Assembly: GCA_026004795.1 (NCBI GenBank)
Contig: BPJV01000003.1
Location: 620,001-684,000, forward strand
DNA from: Pirellulaceae bacterium
GTDB taxonomy: Bacteria; Planctomycetota; Planctomycetia; Pirellulales; Pirellulaceae
DNA: 64,000 nt
Reading direction: 5' to 3'
Position numbers and translations under genes: made by a program. Under the pieces are notes generated by a model. That model was not told the DNA's origin and made no database searches. It worked only from the letters and a program-made list of their open reading frames with translations. Below, piece by piece: positions 36,701 through 45,356 of this stretch. The first letter of the stretch is position 1, and each line of letters opens with the position of its first letter.

Positions 36701-38630
36701 CGGTACCACTGCTCGGCTCTCCCGGCGCGGTCCGGTCGAGTGTCACCGCCAAGGCCGGCGACTCGGGGCTGGTGGTGCCATTGATCGTCTGCGTCGCCGT
36801 AAACTCCACCACTCCCTCGCCCAAGGACGTGGCGTCGCTAACCACGATCTGGGTGGTGGAGCCCGACGCCACTGCCGTGCCCACTACCGTACCACCGGCT
36901 CGCAGTTCTACCGTAGCGCCAGCGATCGTCCCCGCGACCGTGAAGACCAGACTATTGGCATTGGTGATGTTGTCGCTATCACTAGTCCCTGAATCGCTGG
37001 CCGTATCGAGGTCGACGGCGGTAGGAGCCCCCTGGACGACGTTGACCGTAATGATCTGATTGTCATCCGGACTGGTGGTGGTCGTCGGTTGCGTCTGTCG
37101 CACCGAGGCTAGGAACTGCAGTTGACCACTGAAGTCGGCCGGAGGAGTAATCGTCACCAATCCCGTCGCACTATCGACCGACAAACCGAATGATTGACTG
37201 CCAAGCGGTTGCACCGAGTAAACGAGGGTGTCCCCCTCTTTGTCTTGAGCGGTCAACTGAATATTGGTCGCCTGACCGGCAAACGCTTCCACCGCAGGTA
37301 CGGGATTGAGGAAAGGAGCACCATTGGCCGTGTCATTGACAACGGTAGCCTGAAACGCTTGCGAGGTGCTATTTCCCTCCCCATCACTGACGGTGACCGT
37401 GATCGTGGCGGTCCCGGTTCCGTTGCCCGTGGGACGCAGCACGATCACGCGGTTCTCCGTATCCTGGAAAACCTCGGCCGACTCAATGACCACGGAATGG
37501 ACGGGCCGGTCCGAGGCGTCGGTAGCCGTATTGCTAATCGCCTCCCTTACCGCTTCCCCCTCCACCAATTGCCCGAAGACCGAGTGGTTGAAATCTAAAA
37601 ATCGCTGCGGCCCTTCCGTGATGAAGAACTGCGAGTCATTCGTATCGTCGGTCGATTTGGCGAACGACAACACCCCCGTGCGATTGTGCTGCAAATCAAG
37701 GTGGAACTGATCATCGAAATCGCCCAGGCTTGAGCCGCCGGCACCGGTTCCCGTTGGGTCGCCCCCTTGGATGACAAAGTTATTGATCACGCGGTGGAAG
37801 GTCACCCCATCATAAAACCCGGACTGTGCCAACTGAATGACCCGGCCACTGGGCACCGGCGCGCGATCCTCGAACAGCTCGAAAACCATGTCACCAAAGC
37901 CCTGCATGTTGAGCCGTAGGCTACGATTACCCGTCAATACCTCGGCGGTGACCAGACTGGGGTCGCTCGATGTCACCGTCACCGTCAGCGGATCGCCATT
38001 GGGATCATAGGCATCGATGGGAATGTGCAGCGGAGATCCGATGGCAACGTTCACATCGCTCAGCGCATCGAAAGAAGGCGTGGCACTGGTGGGAATCGCT
38101 ACACCAGACCGCTGGGAAATCGTGTCCAGCGATTGCACGCCGGTCAGCCGGGTACCATCGGGAAACTCCCATGTTGGATATTGGGTGATCCCCTCACTGA
38201 CGGCAATGGAATTTGGCGTGCGGTCGGGATTGGTCACTTCGATGAAGGGTAAGTACTTCCCCCCGTCCTCGAACAACTCCTTCTGCTCCGTACAGAACGG
38301 ACACCAGGCGGCACCGAAGAAGCGAGTTCCCGAATCGGCCAAGGCCTTGGCAAAGGCCACCAAATCGGGTGCCGCCTCCCCTTCGGCTACCATCTCCCCC
38401 TCGCCAACCAGGGGGGCAGCATAAAGATCACTCGATGCGGCAGGCTCGTGCAGCGAACCAACCATCCACGTAAAGAGATCGGCCGCCAGCAATTCGCGGC
38501 GCTCCAGCGGCTCGACCACGATGGGCCGCGTTCCCCGTGAATCGTTCCCTAGCCTCTCCCTGCCGTTGGACGAAAAGATCCATTCCGACAGCCATCGGGA
38601 CAACCGACGTCGCTTTTCTTGTTGGGTCAT
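33792..38630 (-). CDS. Giant LEPR-xLL secreted protein with thioredoxin-like, cyclophilin and cadherin-like domains
   Basis: 1612 residues. The N-terminus holds the LEPR-xLL type signature (VVEPLERRELLAADLF, residues 38-53) found at the start of giant planctomycetal surface proteins. Residues about 85-175 are thioredoxin-like with a CPFC redox motif (Cys110, Cys113). Residues about 240-365 are a cyclophilin-type peptidyl-prolyl isomerase: GVTFHRVI with catalytic Arg280, IQGGD, SQFFI, DFNHSVFGQ. Then come many Ig/cadherin-like repeats, including at least five 'VLANDST.../YTPAANFSG.E.FTYTV' units and a prealbumin-like GTVRSGNG... domain near the C-terminus. The tail is acidic and without an anchor motif. 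It is probably an exported or cell-surface protein that combines redox and proline isomerase activity with a long stalk. It is a single-gene unit. Confidence 0.88.
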   Translation of the reverse strand: MTQQEKRRRLSRWLSEWIFSSNGRERLGNDSRGTRPIVVEPLERRELLAADLFTWMVGSLHEPAASSDLYAAPLVGEGEMVAEGEAAPDLVAFAKALADSGTRFFGAAWCPFCTEQKELFEDGGKYLPFIEVTNPDRTPNSIAVSEGITQYPTWEFPDGTRLTGVQSLDTISQRSGVAIPTSATPSFDALSDVNVAIGSPLHIPIDAYDPNGDPLTVTVTSSDPSLVTAEVLTGNRSLRLNMQGFGDMVFELFEDRAPVPSGRVIQLAQSGFYDGVTFHRVINNFVIQGGDPTGTGAGGSSLGDFDDQFHLDLQHNRTGVLSFAKSTDDTNDSQFFITEGPQRFLDFNHSVFGQLVEGEAVREAISNTATDASDRPVHSVVIESAEVFQDTENRVIVLRPTGNGTGTATITVTVSDGEGNSTSQAFQATVVNDTANGAPFLNPVPAVEAFAGQATNIQLTAQDKEGDTLVYSVQPLGSQSFGLSVDSATGLVTITPPADFSGQLQFLASVRQTQPTTTTSPDDNQIITVNVVQGAPTAVDLDTASDSGTSDSDNITNANSLVFTVAGTIAGATVELRAGGTVVGTAVASGSTTQIVVSDATSLGEGVVEFTATQTINGTTSPESPALAVTLDRTAPGEPSSGTVPPTTIFGQQLTVDFGHAEEGQGLIYGLSGAPTGMAIDAATGQLTWTPTSTQVGSHSFTVTMTDVAGNTSTQNFSINVIDQPQVRVLLRAVDDSGAPLTSVTVGQTFRVQVTVEDLRPAVQANGVFAAYVDLLYDPDVLEPFGDNPISHVSPYTNDKSGSATTPGLIDELGAFSASTSPLGNDLRVLAEITFRAKAVGNTGLRLDAADDTGNDVLLFDVDEPISQTRVQLGALDLGVGADFQVADDLFNFDEDTGPHTLDVLANDVVQGTTTLTIVAVGTPSGGGQVSITNNGASLQYTPAANFSGQEVFTYTVANQDGVQDTATVTVQVADVNDPPVAQNDSFTVFKNSNENVLEVLANDSTGVDSPSAETIRVTAVGQGSAGGQVFVGSGGLTVRYTPQQGFEGTETFTYTLSDGRGGTATATVTVTVNEENPPPTVQNDAFTVEEDAAQASFDVLANDSTDDPGETLVVSAVGTSQRGSLFQVAPDGQGVIYRPAANFFGTEILPYTVRDSRGATASGLVTFTVTPVNDPPNAVDDQFTVIRGNASTTLDVLANDTNVDDGEEYTIIEVTQPPAGAGSIAIAEGGKSLIYTPPSDAFTGSFAITYTISDGSDGTDTATVNIEVRDFVPRKFRGTVRSGNGGNGLPVAGLKLTLTGTDFEGNAIERTVAVGADGSFQFDEMPPGNYVLSRPPLPFLHDAGESIPLVSAMDDGDLVADLQVAGTLKPQFFDVRDFLGSSAGSSLTAAIAADGTATWHVARGEWGAVSGLQVSVDAAANALVVTGSDANQNPVQKSVPISGGSSRVFEAGREANARLIKLIGRPTDVGLSAVATSAASAGSSASGAGGEGEAAPIVNAITNGQELVGEGEWVPPPVIQSVVVPSPETTSAPSVFQGTSALRSRLGSTWEDGDRGDSAGVLDPLSVDSVMPQVLPQLELSLNDELEQTLLSGALGSEDGSDSAAEDGETR

Positions 38631-39554
38631 ACTCGGCTCGTGAACCTACAATTTCATGGGGTTAGACTAATGGTCGCCAGCTGCCAATCGGAGGACAGCA
38701 ATAACACCATCTTTGCCAGGGTAGCCAGGATCCAATGAAGGAGCCCTCCTAAGTCAGATTAGTCCGAGGTACCGCCGTCGTTGAGCGCGTTGTTACACGT
38801 ATTGGTTGGGTCGGCAACCAAGCCCTAGTAATTTCAACTTAACCGCGAAAACCGGTACCGTTCCGCTGTTCGGCACCGGCGCTCATTCAGTCAAATGAAG
38901 TGGATAGCCCGCGCCAAATCGGAGCGTGCGGGATAGGCAGCCGATTTTGGACGGATTGACGCAGCACAAAGTTCCCCAGCCCACCCAAATACCCTGCAGC
39001 TACCACGCCAATCTGCCGCCTTAGCCTCCTGCATCACGGCACTCCTCTTCCCCCTCAGGAACACCTTCGTCGGTACGCGATCGGGTTCTTGGCTGCCAAA
39101 TCGGGGGGCTGGGTGCCTGTGCGATTTCAAAAACTGTGGCGAATTGCTAGCAAACGGAGATTGATAGAAAAAAAAGCTCCCGGATTGTGAACGAGTCCCA
39201 GGGGGGCGGAGGACTGCGAGCTACTGATCCGGGAGCAAGGAAAAATTGCTAGGTTGGGTTGCAGTGGCGCGGAGTACGACGGGACGGTGGAGCCATCCAG
39301 CGATCGGTGACGGACCGCGTCGCCTGCCACTCATCATGATTTATTGATTACTGCACGACGGGGAGACTCCGCAAGGTTGATTCTGCATTTTTCTCTGTTT
39401 TTCCCAGCGGGACGGCAATAGCCTCGGCAAGCACGATAGCCTCGGCGAGCACGATCACCACATCATGGCGGGCAACGGTGAGGAGGCGGAGCAGCCCCTC
39501 CATGTCCCCTCCTCGTTCTGGGAGGCGTGCCCAGTTCTGGACATCACGGTAGCT
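38631..39554. other. Long intergenic region
   Basis: About 920 bases between two minus-strand genes. No frame has protein character. It contains a strong hairpin with a T-run (39168-39236, listed separately) and an 18-bp tandem duplication ATAGCCTCGGCAAGCACG x2 near 39418-39453. ACATCACGGTAG occurs twice (39539-39571); the second copy is the stop region of the cyclase gene. Confidence 0.5.
39168..39236 (-). terminator. Strong stem with inner hairpin and T8 tail
   Basis: Arms GCTCCCGGAT (39176-39185) and ATCCGGGAGC (39227-39236) are perfectly complementary over ten bases. Inside, AGTCC (39194-39198) pairs with GGACT (39211-39215). On the minus strand the outer stem is followed at once by eight T. 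This is an intrinsic terminator, about 320 bases after the cyclase stop, or the 3' end of a small structured RNA. Confidence 0.65.
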
Positions 39555-41084
39555 CTAGACATCACGGTAGATGCAGCTATCGCCATCGTGAATCACGATC
39601 TGCATCGGTTCGGCCGCTTCAGCGGCATTCAGTGCATCCTCGAGTCGATCCAAGAAGTCGGCCGCTTGCTCCATCGACTTCGCGATGGAGACCGAAATCG
39701 CCAAACGCGAGAACGGAGTGCTGGTACCGTCATTGGCCTGCAGGCGATCGAACGCCTCTAGGATGGCGGCAGCGCGATTGATGGTCGCATCCATCGAGCA
39801 CCCCGGTAGGAAAATGCACAGGGTTTGAGGACGAAAATGGCACATCAAGTCGATCCCCCGCAGATGCGGACGAACCGTCTCTTCGAGCTGGCTCCAAATC
39901 TGCTCGGGGTTCAGCGTCTCCTGCCCATCGCCATCGAACTCCATGGCCTCAACCATGATTCCTCCGGCAGGGAGATCGGCAAAATGCAATTGTTCCAGAT
40001 TCGCCTCCAACCGTTGCATGAAAGCATTCAACGTCACCACCTCAACCGTTCCGTCGCTGGCGCTTCCCTGCTTTGTCGGTGCAACATCCTCGGCCAATTC
40101 CTGGGCATGCTTTGCTTGGCCAACGGATCCGTCGTCGGCCTCCACGGGTCCCTCCTGGGCGGCGGCAGCTCCCTCCAGTTTCCCATCCGGAAACGGTTTC
40201 CACCCATCTTCATCCAACCAGTGCCCACAATTGCGCCCCGCCTCCTTGGATTTATACAAACCTTCGTCAGCTCGCTCATAAGCGCTCTCCACCGACTCGC
40301 CAGAGACCAGCGTGCACAATCCGGCCGAGGCAGTAACGCGGTGTTTCACGTCGTTATGCTCCAACACCTGTTCACTGACGTACCGCCGGATCTTCGCCCC
40401 CAGATGCACCATCTCTTCCATCGAATCGGCATGAACCACGACAGCGAACTCTTCACCGCCGTAGCGGAATGGGCGGCATTGATCTCCACACACCTCTTCC
40501 AGCCAGCCCCCGAATCGTGTGAGCACGACATCGCCGACAATGTGTCCAAACGTGTCATTGAATTTCTTGAAGTGGTCGATGTCCATGAGCAACAGGCCAC
40601 TTAGCTGCTTATCCGTTGCCTCTGCCAATTCGTCGCGAAGATATTCTTCAAGGGCCCGACGGTTGGGCAGTCCGGTCAGCGCATCGGTTCGCGCCTGACG
40701 CGAGGTCTTCTCAATCAACTTTGCCTGATGCTCGATCTGCTTTTGCGCATCCGCCAACTCGGCCTCCATTTTGCGGTTGGCGGACAACACTTGAACAATG
40801 GCCTTGGACAAGTGGGAGGGGAGCTCGACACCAGCATCGATCAAGACCGCGTTGAAGTGTTCGATCTCTGCTCGATGCACTCCCACACTGGACGCCACAT
40901 GGGAAGTGATCGACTGCAAACTGTCCGAGACAGACTGAATCTCAACTGCACCGGCCGGCTCTGCCGGCGACTGGTCATCAGGAACTTGTGGCGACTTGAC
41001 CGACGGGCTGGCCCCGCGATGCAAAGAGGCGTAAACGGTGGCACCAGCGACGATTCCGGCAAGGGTATAGAGCAGCTCAATCAT
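39555..41084 (-). CDS. Diguanylate cyclase with a second degenerate GGDEF domain
   Basis: 509 residues. One N-terminal membrane helix (MIELLYTLAGIVAGATVYASL), a helical linker with coiled coil (about 95-130), and an intact GGDEF domain follow: TDALTGLPNRRALEEYL, LLMDIDHFKKFND, GGEEF at 209-213. It should make cyclic di-GMP from two GTP at the membrane. The allosteric RxxD I-site is absent (GDQC at 200-203). The C-terminal half (about 345-500) has the same secondary structure pattern, FMQRLEANLEQLHFADLPAGGIMVEAMEF... LCIFLPGCSMDATINRAAAI... ISVSIAKSMEQAADFLDRLEDALNAAE, with the signature lost. It looks like a duplicated, inactive GGDEF acting as a sensor or dimer partner. Confidence 0.88.
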   Translation of the reverse strand: MIELLYTLAGIVAGATVYASLHRGASPSVKSPQVPDDQSPAEPAGAVEIQSVSDSLQSITSHVASSVGVHRAEIEHFNAVLIDAGVELPSHLSKAIVQVLSANRKMEAELADAQKQIEHQAKLIEKTSRQARTDALTGLPNRRALEEYLRDELAEATDKQLSGLLLMDIDHFKKFNDTFGHIVGDVVLTRFGGWLEEVCGDQCRPFRYGGEEFAVVVHADSMEEMVHLGAKIRRYVSEQVLEHNDVKHRVTASAGLCTLVSGESVESAYERADEGLYKSKEAGRNCGHWLDEDGWKPFPDGKLEGAAAAQEGPVEADDGSVGQAKHAQELAEDVAPTKQGSASDGTVEVVTLNAFMQRLEANLEQLHFADLPAGGIMVEAMEFDGDGQETLNPEQIWSQLEETVRPHLRGIDLMCHFRPQTLCIFLPGCSMDATINRAAAILEAFDRLQANDGTSTPFSRLAISVSIAKSMEQAADFLDRLEDALNAAEAAEPMQIVIHDGDSCIYRDV

Positions 41085-41232
41085 AAATGGATGAATCCCG
41101 TCAATGATCTTCTAGTTCCTGCCTCGCAGACAACGGTCGTACAGTGGAAAATAGGTTCCACTTGAGTCGCAGTCAAAAGGCGTCCCCTCCGTTGTCAGCC
41201 GGCCGGTGCCCTTGACCAAGAACAATCGGAAC

Positions 41233-41272
41233 ATCCCAAATACTTGACACTTTGGGATAAACCGCCATACTT
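41233..41272 (+). promoter_or_regulatory. Promoter with dyad operator upstream of the BON gene
   Basis: TTGACA (41244-41249), a 17-base spacer and ATACTT (41267-41272) fit a sigma-70 promoter reading toward the BON gene. ATCCCAAA (41233-41240) and TTTGGGAT (41251-41258) form a perfect 8-base inverted repeat with the -35 box in its centre, a classic operator position. The divergent cyclase gene may share this region. Confidence 0.6.
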
Positions 41273-41386
41273 GGTACGGATTCTATTGTTCTTGCCGCCA
41301 ACACACTTCATTGCTTTACCTTCCACTGGATGGCGTAGGAATCTTCGAGCTCACGGCGGGTCTTCCCACAGGACGGGTAGTAACAA

Positions 41387-41605
41387 ATGATCGATTCTGC
41401 GGTGTATGACGTGACGGGACGAATCCGGCTTCTGCTTCAGGCCAGTCCCATTGCTGACGTGCGACGTATTCGTGTCGAGCAGCATGGCGACGAGGTTCGC
41501 TTGGAGGGGCGAGTCCGATCGTATTACGCCAAACAGATGGCGCAAGAGACGGTCAAGAGAGCAGTGGGACGACTGCACATCGTCAATTCCGTCACCGTCG
41601 ACTAG
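41387..41605 (+). CDS. Small BON-domain protein
   Basis: 72 residues, MIDSAVYDVTGRIRLLLQASPIADVRRIRVEQHGDEVRLEGRVRSYYAKQMAQETVKRAVGRLHIVNSVTVD. This is one complete BON domain: helix, strand RRIRVEQHGDEVRLEGRVRS, helix, strand IVNSVTV. BON domains bind phospholipid or hydrophobic ligands and occur in envelope stress proteins. There is no signal peptide, so it is cytosolic as annotated. Its stop codon overlaps the convergent lpxK stop. Confidence 0.8.
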   Translation: MIDSAVYDVTGRIRLLLQASPIADVRRIRVEQHGDEVRLEGRVRSYYAKQMAQETVKRAVGRLHIVNSVTVD

Positions 41606-42774
41606 AAATCGCTTGTGCAAGTGGTCGTTTTCTGGAGACGAATCAGCGTGCGAAAACGGCCCCACACCTCATGCCAGTAGGCGGAGGGAGGGATCAATTC
41701 CATCTCGATGCCCAATGCTTGCAAAGGCTTTCCCCCGAGCGATTCGGCTTGCAATTTGACCAAGTCCTTCATGGTGCATAACACTCGCTGAGCTGCCGGA
41801 ACGGCATCGACCCATCGCTGCAACGCCAGCACATCGTCGGCCTGATAAGCGTGGTGATCGGGAAAAATCCGACGGTCGAGCAGGTCGAATCCAAGCATTT
41901 CCAACTGTCGAAAAAAGGCCTGCGGATTGCCGATGCCGCAGAAGGCCAACACCGGCTCGCCCGCGTTGGTAGGGAAAGCAACCTCGTGATCGGGATAGCC
42001 AACCAGTCGGCGGGCCCGATGAACCGAGCGACAGATTTGCTCCGCATCGACAAAGCGCTGCAATCGTCTTTCTAGTGCTTGCAAACGCGGCTCGCAAACC
42101 TGATCCGTTCTGGTCAGCACCACCACATGACAACGCCTTAATGCCGAAAGCGGTTCGCGCAGAACACCGGCGGGAAACGTTCTCCATGCGGCATCAGGAT
42201 CGGTGGCGTCGATGAGCACAATATCCAAGTCGCGATGCAGCCGACGGTGTTGGAATCCATCGTCGAGGACCAAGGCCTCCATCTCGAGCTGCTCTACGGC
42301 GATACGAGCCGATGCGACGCGATCGGGGTGCTGCAGGTGAGGCACGTCGGGGTGAAGCAACTCCAACTCCAACGCTTCGTCGTTCAACCCATCATCCAGT
42401 TGGCCGTAGCCGCGACTGAGCACGGCCGCTCGCACTCCCTCGGCGCGCAATTGGCGACACAGAAAGGAGACCATGGGCGTCTTCCCAGTACCACCTACCG
42501 AAAGGTTGCCGACGCTCACAACCGGTACCTCAGCGCGGTGCACCGACTTCCAACCGCGTTGATAAAGGAGATTGCGCACGCGAACACCCACACTATACGG
42601 GAGCGCCAGCCCGCGCATGGCAAGTCGAGCCGCGACTACAGCCGCCGATGGTTTTGTTTCACACACCAGGTCGCGCCAACGCATCCGTTCACACACCTCA
42701 TCGAGAAACCGTCTTACCGCCTTGCCAGCCACTGGCCAGTATTCCATGACGAGGTACCACTTGGCAATCCGCAT
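41602..42774 (-). CDS. lpxK: Tetraacyldisaccharide 4'-kinase
   Basis: 390 residues. LpxK phosphorylates the 4' position of the tetraacyldisaccharide-1-P precursor of lipid A at the inner face of the cytoplasmic membrane. Visible features are VPVVSVGNLSVGGTGKTPMV (Walker A GGTGKTP at 94-100), SRGYG, the DDGFQHRRLHRDLDIVLID block that is highly specific to LpxK, PAGVLREPLSALRRC, and FPDHHAYQADD. Its presence implies an LPS-type outer membrane. It ends by sharing bases with the convergent BON gene. The N-terminus (MRIAKWYLVMEYW) is slightly longer than in E. coli. Confidence 0.92.
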   Translation of the reverse strand: MRIAKWYLVMEYWPVAGKAVRRFLDEVCERMRWRDLVCETKPSAAVVAARLAMRGLALPYSVGVRVRNLLYQRGWKSVHRAEVPVVSVGNLSVGGTGKTPMVSFLCRQLRAEGVRAAVLSRGYGQLDDGLNDEALELELLHPDVPHLQHPDRVASARIAVEQLEMEALVLDDGFQHRRLHRDLDIVLIDATDPDAAWRTFPAGVLREPLSALRRCHVVVLTRTDQVCEPRLQALERRLQRFVDAEQICRSVHRARRLVGYPDHEVAFPTNAGEPVLAFCGIGNPQAFFRQLEMLGFDLLDRRIFPDHHAYQADDVLALQRWVDAVPAAQRVLCTMKDLVKLQAESLGGKPLQALGIEMELIPPSAYWHEVWGRFRTLIRLQKTTTCTSDF

Positions 42775-43013
42775 TCCTACTCCTCGGCGGCTACTGCCAT
42801 GGGAAGCTCAACCCTCCGGTAGGGCCGCGGGCAACCGCCAGCGACGCAGAACCACCAGGGCTTCGCACGGGGTGGGACAACGTTAGAATCGTTGGCTTGG
42901 CAACGTGATGACTGGGCAGCGGCTGCCGCGGTTCGAGTCGCTAGCTACTCCTCCTAACACTGGCTCCTGGACGAACGCTCGCCGCCAGGTCGCCGACGAC
43001 GAGATGGCAAAAG

Positions 43014-45257
43014 ATGAATACCATTACCTACACGATTACCGATGAGGCTCCCGCGCTGGCAACGGCTTCGTGGCTGCCGATTGTACGGGCATTCTGTACT
43101 GCTGCGGGCATCCGTATCGACGCCAAGGACATATCGCTGGCCGGTCGTCTACTGGCCGCCGTCTCGGACTTGCTCCCGCAAGAACACCGAGTCCCCGATG
43201 CCCTAGCGGAACTTGGGGAATTGGTCCTGCGTCCCGAGGCGAACATCATCAAGCTACCCAACATTAGCGCATCGATTCCGCAGTTGGAAGCGGCAATTGG
43301 CGAGCTGCAGGGGCAAGGTATTCCAGTTCCCGACTTCCCTGCTGAGCCGCAGAGCGACGCCGAACGGGAAATCCGTGCTCGGTATGCGAAAGTGTTAGGC
43401 AGCGCCGTCAATCCGGTGATCCGGGAGGGGAATTCAGACCGGCGCGTGGCCAAGGCGGTGAAGGAGTACGCCCGGGAGCATCCTCACTCGATGGGCGACT
43501 GGCACCCCAGCTCGAAAACCCATGTCGCCTCCATGCCATCAGGCGACTTTTACGCCAATGAACAATCTCACACCGCCACCTCAGATGGCGCAGTGCGCAT
43601 CGAACTGATCGCCCACGATGGGAGCACCCACGTGCTTCGTGAGGCGGTAGCCGTCGAGGCCGGTGATGTCCTCGACGCCTCGGTGATGCACGTTGCCGAT
43701 CTCCGCCAGTACCTGAAGGAACAGATCGACGACGCTCGCCAACAGGGCTTGCTCCTTTCGTTACACCTGAAGGCGACGATGATGAAGGTCTCCGATCCGA
43801 TCATCTTCGGACATGCTGTGGAGGTCTTCTTCGAGTCGGTTTTCCAGCGTTTTGGCGAGGCATTGCGGGGGGTAGGGGCCAACCCCAACAATGGGCTGTC
43901 GGACATCTTGTCCAAGCTCCAGCGGCTCGAGGAATCCCAGCGGCGTGCCATCGAGGAAGAGATCGCCGCTACGTACCAGCGTCGCCCTCCCTTGGCGATG
44001 GTCGATTCGGATCGTGGCATCACCAACCTGCACGTGCCTAACGATGTCATCATCGATGCCTCGATGCCGGCGGCCATCCGTGCTGGCGGCAAAATGTGGG
44101 GGCCTGACGGCAAGCTTCATGACACCAAAGCGCTCATTCCCGATCGCAGTTATGCCGGTGTCTACCAGGCCGTGATCGACGACTGCAAGCAGCACGGAGC
44201 CTTCGATCCGCGCACCATGGGCAGCGTCTCGAACGTAGGCCTAATGGCCAAGAAAGCCGAGGAGTACGGCTCCCACGACAAGACCTTTGAAATTCCAGCC
44301 TGCGGTAAGGTACGGGTGATCGACACGGCGGGTAACACGTTGTTCGAGCATCAAGTGGCCAAAGGAGACATCTGGCGGATGTGCCAAACGAAAGACGTGG
44401 CCATCGCCGACTGGGTGAAGCTGGCCGTGCGCCGTGCGCGCGCCACTGGAGCCGCTACCGTTTTTTGGCTGGATCCTCAGCGCGCCCACGATCAGCAGTT
44501 GCGAGCCAAAGTAGAGCGTTACCTCCAGGACCACGACACGACGGGATTGGACCTCTCGATCCACAGCCCGATCGAGGCGACGCGAATCGCCTGCCAACGC
44601 CTCCGTCAAGGGCTCGATACCGTTACCGTCACCGGAAACGTCCTGCGCGATTACCTTACCGATCTGTTTCCGATTCTTGAGCTGGGCACCAGCGCAAAGA
44701 TGCTATCGATCGTCCCCTTGCTGGCAGGAGGTGGGCTGTTCGAAACCGGAGCAGGCGGATCGGCCCCCAAACACGTGCAGCAATTCCTCGAGGAGGGGCA
44801 CCTGCGGTGGGACTCGCTGGGCGAGTTCTTGGCCCTCGCCGTCTCCTTGGAAGACCTGGCGGAAAAGAGTGGCAACTCGCGGGCCGCCGTACTTGCTCGT
44901 TCCCTCGATGATGCGACGGTGCTATTCCTGCGGAATGATAAGTCCCCATCACGGAAGGTAGGGGAACTCGATACGCGGGGCAGCCACTTTTACATGGCTT
45001 TGTACTGGGCCCAAACCATCGCCCAGCAAGCGGCCGATCGGCATTTGTCGAGCTTGTTCCAGCCTTTCGCCGAGAAGGCACAAGGTTTGGAAAGCAAGAT
45101 CCTCCAAGAGCTTCTCGATGCCCAAGGCCATCCGGTGGATATCGGAGGTTACTACCACCCCGATCCCCAATTGGTCGCGCAGCACATGCGCCCGAGCCCA
45201 TCGTGGAACGCGCTGGTCGACCAATTGCAGCAGGATGCTGCCGTGTCGACCGATTAG
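43014..45257 (+). CDS. icd: NADP-dependent isocitrate dehydrogenase, monomeric type
   Basis: 747 residues, the length of the monomeric 80-kDa isocitrate dehydrogenases (type II), which oxidise isocitrate to 2-oxoglutarate with NADP+ in the TCA cycle. Matching blocks are [47 protein letters not shown] (substrate-binding Asn133 and Arg137), [52 protein letters not shown] and [27 protein letters not shown]. No homology to the usual dimeric enzyme is expected. It is the sole gene in its transcript here. ATG 43014 gives the normal N-terminus. Confidence 0.94.
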   Translation: MNTITYTITDEAPALATASWLPIVRAFCTAAGIRIDAKDISLAGRLLAAVSDLLPQEHRVPDALAELGELVLRPEANIIKLPNISASIPQLEAAIGELQGQGIPVPDFPAEPQSDAEREIRARYAKVLGSAVNPVIREGNSDRRVAKAVKEYAREHPHSMGDWHPSSKTHVASMPSGDFYANEQSHTATSDGAVRIELIAHDGSTHVLREAVAVEAGDVLDASVMHVADLRQYLKEQIDDARQQGLLLSLHLKATMMKVSDPIIFGHAVEVFFESVFQRFGEALRGVGANPNNGLSDILSKLQRLEESQRRAIEEEIAATYQRRPPLAMVDSDRGITNLHVPNDVIIDASMPAAIRAGGKMWGPDGKLHDTKALIPDRSYAGVYQAVIDDCKQHGAFDPRTMGSVSNVGLMAKKAEEYGSHDKTFEIPACGKVRVIDTAGNTLFEHQVAKGDIWRMCQTKDVAIADWVKLAVRRARATGAATVFWLDPQRAHDQQLRAKVERYLQDHDTTGLDLSIHSPIEATRIACQRLRQGLDTVTVTGNVLRDYLTDLFPILELGTSAKMLSIVPLLAGGGLFETGAGGSAPKHVQQFLEEGHLRWDSLGEFLALAVSLEDLAEKSGNSRAAVLARSLDDATVLFLRNDKSPSRKVGELDTRGSHFYMALYWAQTIAQQAADRHLSSLFQPFAEKAQGLESKILQELLDAQGHPVDIGGYYHPDPQLVAQHMRPSPSWNALVDQLQQDAAVSTD

Positions 45258-45356
45258 CAATTGAGGTGCCGCACCGCATGGATCGCCTCTGGAGCTCGTC
45301 AACCAGCAGCCGGGAAGATGGCGATGAGCCCTCCTCCGCCATCGTCTTGGGCACGT

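Noticed and set aside
39555-41084. Active allosteric feedback in the cyclase
   Set aside because: The RxxD motif is absent at the expected position before GGEEF.
42900-42970. GGTTCGAGTC resembling a tRNA T-loop
   Set aside because: No matching acceptor, D or anticodon stems could be drawn around it.
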